From CAZGMJ01 sp964526785 (GTDB lineage Bacteria; Planctomycetota; Phycisphaerae; Sedimentisphaerales; Anaerobacaceae): DNA of 61,986 bases. The position numbers and the translations under genes are program-made. Shown here one piece after another: positions 26,005-34,400 of this stretch (position 1 is the stretch's first letter; the number at the start of each line of letters is the position of its first letter). Location: the NCBI GenBank assembly GCA_964526785.1, contig CAZGMJ010000032.1, positions 1 to 61,986 of the forward strand. The letters are read 5' to 3'. Below the pieces are notes generated by a model, which saw nothing but the letters and a program-made list of their open reading frames with translations, ran no database searches and was not told the origin of the DNA.

Positions 26005-29000
26005 TTATAGACCAGCTAACCAGTTGGCGATGAAAATGCTCATGTCCGCCTGATCCACGACGTTGTCGGCCGGGTCGCTGATATCACACTGTGGGTTCCA
26101 CGCGCTGTCGCCGGGCCTGCTCAGCCACGTGGCCGTCAGAACCGCGAAATCCCGCATGTCGATCACGCAGTCGCCGTTGAGATCGCCAAGACCCGCCCCG
26201 GGACACAAGATACGCTCGATTTCAGCCGGTTTCAATGCATAGTTATACACACGAAGGTCGTCGACCAGTCCCTTCCAGTGTCGTCGCTCCTTCTGGCTGT
26301 TATTGCTGATGAATACAGGTTCGTCGTTCGTACTGATACCACCTGTGTATTCTACGCTTTGTTCGATATCTTCAGAGCCATTGATGAATAGCCGGATTCG
26401 CCGTCCGTCGTACGTTCCGCAAACATGATACCATTGATTGGTATGCAACGCAGTCTGCGAGTTTGCCTGATAATACTCGGGGCCGCCGGTAATCGCAAAG
26501 TGCATTCGCGAGCTATCCTGGTAGGTGGACAGCCGCCACGCGGAATCGCCCTTGGCAATTACCGTCTGCCAGTCTCTCTCCACGGCGTCGATCCGGACCC
26601 AGGCGGCCACGGTAATTCCCCATCGCATGTCGAAGGCGGATTCGGCGTCGATGCGAACGGCATCGTCGTCACCATCGAAGGCGAGGGCCCCACGAACCGC
26701 GCCCTGCGTCGTCCATGCCGCATCGCCGAGAACGTTGCCATCGTATAGCGATGCGCTGTCGTGCGCCCTTGCCCCGCCTGCCTCGTCGAGTTTCCAGTGT
26801 GCGAGGAGACCGCATCGTTCGAAGGCTCCCATATCTACGATAGGCCGCGAGCCGCGTCCTGTATCATCGACCGCGGGATCGTCCAGCACCCTGGGATTGC
26901 CGTCCGGATCGAACGCCTCGGACAAAACCGCATCATTGTCGCCGGCGTCGATACACGGCGAGTCGGCCGTCAGCACAAGCGCGGCGAAGTCTACCGATGT
27001 CGTGGGAGTGTCCGCTTCCAGGCTGTCGCCCGCATCGGCGTCGACGAATCCCGGAGCCGTACCTATGTTGCCCTGACCCTCGCGGCCTCCGTCCCAACCT
27101 TGTACGCACGTGTAGTTGATAGTCTGCTCGCCTCCGTGGATCTGGCTGCTGAGGGTCGCCCCCGAAGCGTCGGAGTTTGCCCAGAGAATGGAATTGACCA
27201 CATGAATTTGCTGGTCCCCGTTACTATTATATATCCCGCCGCCAAGATCGCTCGCGGCGTTGCGTCGGAATGTGCAGTTCACGACGGACACGGCTTCTCC
27301 GTTCCGGTTATAAAGTGCGCCGCCGTCATCGTGTGCGTAATTGCCCGCCATCGCGCAGTTTGTGAGCGTCAATGCGCCGTCAAAATTGGCTACCGCACCG
27401 CCGTCGCCGGTGCTGACATTCGCACCGAAACGGCAACGGGTCACTTCGAGTGATGAATCTGATGCGAAGACGGCTCCCCCTCGGCCCTCGGCTGCATTGT
27501 TCGTCAAAGTCGTCTGCAGAAGATGCAGCGTGCCGCTCGTGCAACTTATCGCGCCTCCGTCGCCGCCTGCGATATTACTGCTGAGTTCACAGTTCATCAC
27601 ACGTGCACCCCCGTTTGCGCAATACAGCCCGCCCCCATTCTCCCTGGCGACATTATTGATGATGGCACAGTTTCGAATTGTCGGTTGCGCAAAACCGCAG
27701 AATATGCCGGCGCCGTTGTCGGCGATGCCGTTGACAATGGTCAGCCCATCCAGTACGCATTCCGGCCCCTCGTTCCCTTCAAAAACAACCACCGGACCGT
27801 CCCCGCCTGCGTCAATAACGGTCTCGGCGACAATCGTGGGATCTTCAGGTTCGCTGCATCTTAGTATGATGTTCCGACCGCGAAACTGAATGGTCTCTTC
27901 ATAAACGCCCGGTTCAACGATGATCTCCGAGCCGTCCGCTGCAGCGTCTATGGCATGCTGGATTCGCGAAAACGGGTGGGAAGCCGTCCCGTTCTCAGCA
28001 TATGCGGTCGCTTGACCGGCATTGACGACAAGCGTTTTGGATTCCGTCACTTCAAATGAGGCCAGGGTGCTGTTGGCCCCGTTGCTGGTGCGTATCCAGA
28101 GCGATCCGCTGCTTGCGTCGGCCGGAACGCGACAGGAGATGGACGTGTCGTCCCAGATGACGGATTCGCCTTTCCTGCCTCCGGCGAAGAAGACGTTTCC
28201 CGCCACTACGCCGAAGTTGTCACCTCGAATGGTCACAAAACCACCGATGGGGCCCGATGTCGGCTCGACTTCGCTTATTTGCAGGTCTGTCCCCTGCAAA
28301 TCAATGCCCCAGAGGTTTCCGCTTGCCGCAGCACCGTCCCGGGAAGTGCCCGTAACGATCTCATGCTCTTCGAATAGATGGCCATCGGCAAATGCGCTGA
28401 CACTATACTGCGTTTGTGAAAGGAGTGTCTTGAACCCGTATATTCCTCTGTCATTCGTCAGTGTACTGCGCCCAATGCTCTGGCCGGCCTCCCGGATGGT
28501 GACGATGGCATTTGCCAGCGGAGTTCCGGATTGATCGAGCACTCGTCCGCTTACAACTTCGCCGTCGCCTGCCTCTGTAACCTGAATGTTATACACGCAT
28601 TTGTGAACGGACGAATATGCGGGACTGGTATTCACGTTGGGAAGGTTGTACCAGGCATCGCTCGCGTTTGCCCACCCCATGTTCAAATGATGATAAAGTG
28701 TCGAGCCGTGATAGCCGTAACCATCGCAGACTGCCGCGTGCCCGCTTGCGCCCCGAATGCCCAGTATGACCGGATCGCCGACATCCAGGTTCGGATTGAT
28801 CATTGCGATCAGGCCCGCCCCGATGTTTTCCTCATCGTTGTACCCTTTGATTGCGTTGCCGTAATTAAACGTGCTTTTCAGGGCGAGTTTTGCTGCGAGC
28901 GTGTCGGCCTCGGAACCGCTCGCTCCGTAGGCCGTGTTAACCGAAAGGCCTGCGTCGTGACAAATGGTTCCTATGGCTTGCCGCTCCGCTTTGCTCGTCG

Positions 29001-29787
29001 AGCATTCCGGAACGGGAACCATGCCATTGTACCAGTACGGACCACCGTAGCCATTGCCGCCGAGTGTGAATGCCCAATGGCGCTGGCCTTCGCTTGTGAT
29101 CAGAAATGCCTTCTGGCCGATACCGCTTGTCGGATACTGGTGGTACCGTACCAATTGTGCCAGGGCGATGGCGACGCACCCGGCCTGGTAATTGCCCGGC
29201 GTGTAATAGTTGTAACACCTCTGTCCGCACACCTCGTCCTGAGCCCATCGCGTTTCAAGCAACGGTTCGACGCGAACGTCCGGGATACTGAGCGTTGCCC
29301 CGATTACTAATCCATCACCTTCCGATTCGTTGGCAAGATCGGCAAACAGACTCCATCGATGTGATGCTTGCGCATGCATGCTTTGTCGCTCGCCGGGAGA
29401 TTGTTGCGCGTTACGCCCCCGATTGCGATGTCGTTGACGAATCTGGTGAATCCGGTTGCGCACGTCGTTGCGCAAGAGATCCGTCAGCGGATTGGCGACC
29501 GATGGATCCAATAAGCCGCTGTCGGAAAATGCAATGATAGGTTCCACCTCATTGTCGGCCGCAACGATGACGAACCCTTTCGGATCGCGGGATACGATAT
29601 AGTAGATGGTGTTGCCGTCGGCATCGGTGACCGCTTCAACGCCCTGGTTGGCTCTGCCGATGGAGGCGCAGAAAGGACGCACCCCGGCCTTGAACCAGCC
29701 GTCAACCACGTTCGCCGCCTGCCAGTCGCTTATCGGCCTGGCGTGGCCGACGCCGCAACAGAGAAGCAGCAGAACCCATGCGCGCAT
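26005..29787 (-). CDS. Secreted C10 (streptopain-like) cysteine peptidase with TIG, beta-helix, LamG and dockerin modules
   Basis: An exported multidomain protein of about 1260 residues. A signal peptide (1-17) is followed by a Spi-type propeptide region (about 20-150). The peptidase C10 domain has catalytic Cys204 in YQAGCVAIALAQ and His350 in SGHAAVCDGY. Next come a carboxypeptidase-regulatory-like beta domain (about 420-500) and an IPT/TIG domain (about 505-590). A right-handed beta-helix has GGG-type repeats (about 600-980), and a LamG/concanavalin-like domain lies at about 1000-1170. The C-terminal type I dockerin pair is GDLNGDCVIDMRDFAVLTATW and CDISDPADNVVDQADMSIFIANW. The ATG at 29787 gives the best signal peptide; a TTG at 29829 is also open. 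It is monocistronic. Confidence 0.88.
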   Translation of the reverse strand: MRAWVLLLLCCGVGHARPISDWQAANVVDGWFKAGVRPFCASIGRANQGVEAVTDADGNTIYYIVSRDPKGFVIVAADNEVEPIIAFSDSGLLDPSVANPLTDLLRNDVRNRIHQIRQRHRNRGRNAQQSPGERQSMHAQASHRWSLFADLANESEGDGLVIGATLSIPDVRVEPLLETRWAQDEVCGQRCYNYYTPGNYQAGCVAIALAQLVRYHQYPTSGIGQKAFLITSEGQRHWAFTLGGNGYGGPYWYNGMVPVPECSTSKAERQAIGTICHDAGLSVNTAYGASGSEADTLAAKLALKSTFNYGNAIKGYNDEENIGAGLIAMINPNLDVGDPVILGIRGASGHAAVCDGYGYHGSTLYHHLNMGWANASDAWYNLPNVNTSPAYSSVHKCVYNIQVTEAGDGEVVSGRVLDQSGTPLANAIVTIREAGQSIGRSTLTNDRGIYGFKTLLSQTQYSVSAFADGHLFEEHEIVTGTSRDGAAASGNLWGIDLQGTDLQISEVEPTSGPIGGFVTIRGDNFGVVAGNVFFAGGRKGESVIWDDTSISCRVPADASSGSLWIRTSNGANSTLASFEVTESKTLVVNAGQATAYAENGTASHPFSRIQHAIDAAADGSEIIVEPGVYEETIQFRGRNIILRCSEPEDPTIVAETVIDAGGDGPVVVFEGNEGPECVLDGLTIVNGIADNGAGIFCGFAQPTIRNCAIINNVARENGGGLYCANGGARVMNCELSSNIAGGDGGAISCTSGTLHLLQTTLTNNAAEGRGGAVFASDSSLEVTRCRFGANVSTGDGGAVANFDGALTLTNCAMAGNYAHDDGGALYNRNGEAVSVVNCTFRRNAASDLGGGIYNSNGDQQIHVVNSILWANSDASGATLSSQIHGGEQTINYTCVQGWDGGREGQGNIGTAPGFVDADAGDSLEADTPTTSVDFAALVLTADSPCIDAGDNDAVLSEAFDPDGNPRVLDDPAVDDTGRGSRPIVDMGAFERCGLLAHWKLDEAGGARAHDSASLYDGNVLGDAAWTTQGAVRGALAFDGDDDAVRIDAESAFDMRWGITVAAWVRIDAVERDWQTVIAKGDSAWRLSTYQDSSRMHFAITGGPEYYQANSQTALHTNQWYHVCGTYDGRRIRLFINGSEDIEQSVEYTGGISTNDEPVFISNNSQKERRHWKGLVDDLRVYNYALKPAEIERILCPGAGLGDLNGDCVIDMRDFAVLTATWLSRPGDSAWNPQCDISDPADNVVDQADMSIFIANWLAGL

Positions 29788-30162
29788 GATCGAAGTTGTG
29801 GACTTATGCTCTATAAACTGCTCCGTCAAGTGTCGGGCCGCACCCCTGGAATCGCGTGAATGCAGACAATTTCCGGCCCCCGGAGTCGGCGGATGCTTTA
29901 CGAATTGAATGTGATACGTCTCGTTTGAGCGGTAAACTCAAGTGCGAATCTGTAGCTAGTGTAGCAGAAACGACCGCACAAGTCAAGCAAAACGAGCGCC
30001 TACGACGCTGTGGAAGTGCAAAAACCGCCTCTTAGCGACCTCCTCGCTCGTCAGCGGTCCGAATCGGGGGTCCAACAGGACAGTGGCGTGGTTAACGTCC
30101 TTTCACAAGACATGTGGATCGCACGAAACGCCCGGCACTTGCATTGAACCGCCGCAATGTGG
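29788..30162. other. Intergenic region upstream of the C10 peptidase gene
   Basis: About 370 bp holding the peptidase promoter (29958-29986) and a roughly 170-nt leader without obvious structure. The part at 30000-30162, downstream of the DAHP synthase gene, shows no gene or strong hairpin. Confidence 0.45.
29958..29986 (-). promoter_or_regulatory. Sigma70-like promoter for the C10 peptidase gene
   Basis: On the minus strand, TTGACT, a 17-bp spacer and TACACT lie about 170 nt upstream of the ATG. Confidence 0.55.
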
Positions 30163-31251
30163 CTACAATTGCTTCCTGACGGCGTAAGTGTGGATTTCCT
30201 CGAAGACGGCTTTAACGAAATCTGCGTCAAGGCCCATGTCGCGAGCCTTGGCGATGTGGTCTTCAAGCAGGTTTTCCCAGCGACCCAACTGCAGAACGGA
30301 TATCTCGTATTCCTGCTTGAGTCTGCCGATTTCTTCCACGCAGTGCATGCGCTCGGCCAAATCGGACAGGATTTGAGCGTCCAACTGGCTGATTTCGCTC
30401 CGCAAGCGTTCTATTTTCTTGCGGGCGCGCTTGTTGGCAATATCTCCGTGCCTGGCTCGGAGGCGCTCCAGCATTGTGGTAAGAGCCTCGGGCGTGACCT
30501 GTTGCCGTGCGTCGCTCAAAGCTTGCTCGGGATGGATATGCGATTCCACCATGAGGCTCTCGATTCCGAGATCCAGCGCCATGCGAGAAACCTGTTCCAC
30601 CAGATCTCTGTTGCCTGAGATGTGGCTTGGGTCGCAGATCAGGGGCATTCGAGGAATCAGGCGCTTCAATTCGATAGGAATCTGCCAATTCGGTTCGTTC
30701 CGGTACTCCATCTCGGTATATGTCGAGAATCCGCGATGTATGGCGCCCAGTTTGTGAATGCCGGACTGGTACAGCCGCTCTATCGCCCCCAGCCACAACC
30801 CGAGTTCGGCATTAATGGGATTCTTGACCAGCACCGGGATGTCCACGCCCTTCAGCGCCTCGGCTATCTCCTGCACCATGAACGGGTTGACCGTCGTTCT
30901 GGCCCCGATCCACAATATGTCCACGCCGCGTTCCAGGCAAATCTCGATATGTCGGGCTCCAGCCACCTCGGTGGTTGTCAACAACCCCGTCTTGGCCTTG
31001 ACCGCCTCAAGCCAATTGAGTCCCTCTTCGCCTACTCCTTCGAACGATCCCGGTCGCGTACGTGGTTTCCATATGCCGGCCCGGAACACCTTTACATGGG
31101 GGGACTTCACGAGGATGCGCGCAGTTTCCAGCATCTGTTCTTCCGACTCGGCGCTGCACGGCCCCGCAATAACCCATGGCAGCCTGTCATGGGGAAGCCA
31201 TGAAGAAATATCAGCGATATCACCATTCAGTTTTTTGAGTAGTTCTGTCAT
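30163..31251 (-). CDS. Bifunctional DAHP synthase / chorismate mutase
   Basis: A fusion of a type I-beta 3-deoxy-7-phosphoheptulonate synthase (about residues 1-265) with an AroQ-type chorismate mutase helix bundle (about 270-362). The synthase part carries the phosphate and PEP-binding motifs WVIAGPCSAES and RAGIWKPRTRPGSFEG, and the metal-site DPSHISGNR. The mutase part shows the expected long helices (RKKIERLRSEISQLDAQIL and MHCVEEIGRLKQEY). It catalyses the first step of the shikimate pathway and the chorismate-to-prephenate step, an arrangement known from Bacteroidota and others. It is monocistronic with its own promoter. The mutase domain may also act as the feedback-regulation module. 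Confidence 0.92.
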   Translation of the reverse strand: MTELLKKLNGDIADISSWLPHDRLPWVIAGPCSAESEEQMLETARILVKSPHVKVFRAGIWKPRTRPGSFEGVGEEGLNWLEAVKAKTGLLTTTEVAGARHIEICLERGVDILWIGARTTVNPFMVQEIAEALKGVDIPVLVKNPINAELGLWLGAIERLYQSGIHKLGAIHRGFSTYTEMEYRNEPNWQIPIELKRLIPRMPLICDPSHISGNRDLVEQVSRMALDLGIESLMVESHIHPEQALSDARQQVTPEALTTMLERLRARHGDIANKRARKKIERLRSEISQLDAQILSDLAERMHCVEEIGRLKQEYEISVLQLGRWENLLEDHIAKARDMGLDADFVKAVFEEIHTYAVRKQL

Positions 31252-31328
31252 TGTGCGTCCTGTTGTGCTCGTGTCTCTATTTGGTGCGGCCTATCATCGG
31301 CCACGTGCGCACGGCACGGAAAGGAGGG

Positions 31329-31358
31329 ATTATACGCATCAGCAGGTTCGTTTGCCAA
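31329..31358 (-). promoter_or_regulatory. Sigma70-like promoter for the DAHP synthase gene
   Basis: On the minus strand, TTGGCA, an 18-bp spacer and a perfect TATAAT lie about 80 nt upstream of the start codon. Confidence 0.55.
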
Positions 31359-31441
31359 CCATTTCGACACAGAGTTGGGCAAATCTCCATCTCGGCCGCT
31401 TAATACATGCGAGTCGGCACGCAACAGACTGGCCGCAACGA

Positions 31442-34400
31442 CTAAGGACATTCCATCAGCCAGTATTGGGCCAGAGTCGCCAGATCGAGCAAATCGACCT
31501 TTCCGTCACCATTTGCATCCATCGCACGCGAAGGTTCGTTCCGTCCGATCTGCCCATTTACCAGTGCCAGATCGATCAGATCGACACGTCCGATGGCGTC
31601 CAGATTGGCGGCATCGCACGCATTTTCTGGTTCTGCGATATTGATGACCAGGGACCCGCCGACATCGTAACTGTTGCGATTGTGTCCGATCGGAGAAACG
31701 GTCGCCCGCTCTCCGACGGTTCCAACGGCATACACTTCAAATGTTCGTTCGCACGTCTCTCCCGCCTTCATATTGGGGCAGTCCCCCGGGTGCCCGAGCG
31801 GACTGTACAGCGGTGCGCCGGCGGCGGTTCTCGGCAGATCGCCTTCGAATTTGCCTGGTTCACCGACGACTGCCCGAATCATGATGTTGCCGCAGAAATC
31901 ACAGAAGTCCGGCATCAGACTGCAGAACTGGCAGTAGTCGTCGAGATTAAACCACCCGAGCGAGGGCAAATACCCCCACGTGCGTCTGTACGACATGCCG
32001 GTCTGATCGAACCCGACTTGATTCACTTTGCCTGCCTCGATTTGCCGCCAGCCGATATAGAACTGACCGCTCTCGACGATGATGTCGTACTGCGTCATGT
32101 CCACGTCGAACCAGGCTACTTCTTCGGGACCCGATGCAACGACCGGGTCTACCGCGAAGGGGGCTACCAGTTCCGTACCAGGCGTACCGCCCGGCCCGTC
32201 GTCATCCCATACGTGAATCTCAAAGGGATAGGCGGTCTCATCCCAGACGTAGAAACGGGCCGTGCGAATTTGTGCCGGATAGGTCTCAGGCTCAAACTTG
32301 ACGGCAATATAGCTGTCCGTTGATCCGAGATCCCCATAATCTTCTGCTGTGCGATCGTCGTATTTCAGTTCGTTGGGCTCGTTGAGTTGCAGGCCTACTT
32401 CGGAAGCGGGGCACTCGGCATCGAGACATTCGATGCCCGCCCGTATCGTCAGATTGCCGCTCTTCGCCACGGTTGTCTGTTCAAACGGGCTGACAATGTA
32501 GCTCGACAGCCGACCCCAGGGCACTGTCCAGGAGATGGTCTTGCTGTCCATATTGTTGTCCGAATCGCTGCAGCGGACGCGGATCTGCCACTGGCCCGAA
32601 TCCGTAATCAACAGGTTGGTCTCGTCCGTAAAGACACCATCGCTATATGCCATCTCCACATCGACGAAGTTCTGGTCGTCCGGCACGTTCCTGACGACCA
32701 GGCGTACATCCGGGACGTCCTGACGATCGGATGCTTCGACGCGAATGCGCTCGATAACATCGCCGTACTCGAAGCTTTTGCAGTCACCCCACTGGGAGTC
32801 CACCATACACTCCACAGCGCCTATGACGGGCAGGTTCGGGTCTTCGATGGTCACGACTCGTGCGTCGGAAACGCTGCGCGCGCCGATGTCATTGGTTGCC
32901 AGGACGCGCAGCGTGAAATCCCCATGATCCGCCGGCAGCAAATTCCAGTGTACTTTCGCCCCGCTGATGCCGGACTTCACATATACGTCCAGCCGCGGCG
33001 GATTCGCACTTGCGCTGCCCTTTATGGCGAAACGTGCGTTTCTGTCCTTTTCGTTGCGCTCGGAAACAAGGAAGGCGATCTGATTCGCACCGCCGTCTAT
33101 CGCGTCTTCGAGTGCTCCCTTGACGTTCAGGAGCACCGGACCAACCGTCTCGGCCGAGAAACTCTTAATCGGATTCGTCTGGCTCGAATACGCCAGGCTC
33201 TCGGCATGGAAGATCGTGTAAGCGCCCACTGCGGGGTCGTATGTCGGGTTCACGAGATTGACATCGCCGACGGCATTTGTGCCTGCCTGTTCGACGTACA
33301 GGTTGAGACTGGCCGAATCGATTTGGACGTTGCTGGCAAACTCGGATATGTCGAACGTGACGTAGTATCTACTGACCTGATCGTTTTCCGCGTCAATTTC
33401 GTAGTCCACCATGACCTCCAGTTCGCTGAAGGTCAGCCAGTCGTTCGGCCCGACACCGGTTGAGACGACCTTGATATACTGCGTTGCACCAGCGGCGAGT
33501 TGCGTAAGCACTTCGGGATCATCCGACGTGAACCAGCAGTCCGGAGGCTGCGCCTCGCCCCCTCCGCCCTCGGCAGGCGTACATTCGCCGATCAACTCCA
33601 GGTTGGCTCCATCGGCGTTGGACAGATAGACCTGCCATGTGGCAAACGGTGGATGATCGAAGTGCACCACCAGGTAGTTCACCATCTTGATCCTGATCCT
33701 GTTGACCGGACCGGCCGGCATTTCGAAGTCATACAGTTTTTCGGCATTTTCGCCGGTAGCGCCGATGCCATCCTCCGGCTCGAGATCGCCCGTTCGGAAT
33801 TCCGACGTGAAATCGGCGCCCAGCGTGACTGCATCGGGATACCCGGACCGTGAGTACTGATCGGTCCTCAGCGCTCGTGTCACGACCGTGTCGTACGTCA
33901 GCGGCCGTGAGCCGTTAAGCGTCTCATTCGCTTGGTTATTTCCGCTCGATTGGCTATCCGGCAACTGGGCCACCCTCCGCGAAATAGTCAGCGACGGAGC
34001 GTTCTCGCTCGACATGCCATACAGCGAAACCACCTGGTCGTCATTCCGTTCGCTAATCTGAAACGCCACTGCATCACGACCGGCCGCCAACGCTTCCTCG
34101 ACCGCTCCCTTGATATTCAGATTCTTAAGTCCCGTGGTCTCGCAACTGAAACTCTTGACCGGATTGGCCAGACCCGAGTAGCAGGGATCTGCCGGTTCGT
34201 GCAGCGCCTGCGCCGACGCGATCGGCAGAAGCGTCTCGTCGACGAAATGCACATCCGCGATCGAGCCTGCGGCTGCCTGTGCCACGTCGATCTTGAGCCT
34301 TGCCCCCGTTATGTCATCCGCCGGCTCCAGTTCGCTGATATCGAATTTGACATAATACCTGTGAACCTCATCGTTTTCCGGATCAACCGCATACTCGATC

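Noticed and set aside
27400..27720. Repetitive GGC/GCC-rich pattern resembling a tandem DNA repeat
   Set aside because: It reflects the Gly-Gly-Gly coils of the beta-helix domain in the C10 peptidase, not a DNA repeat array. No CRISPR-like spacing was found.
30050..30085. Possible tRNA-like T arm in the gap after the DAHP synthase gene
   Set aside because: GGTCCGAATCGGGGGTCC gives direct rather than inverted halves and no cloverleaf can be drawn.
30758..32323. 521-codon plus-strand open frame
   Set aside because: It overlaps two well-supported minus-strand genes in antisense and has low-complexity coding without a domain.
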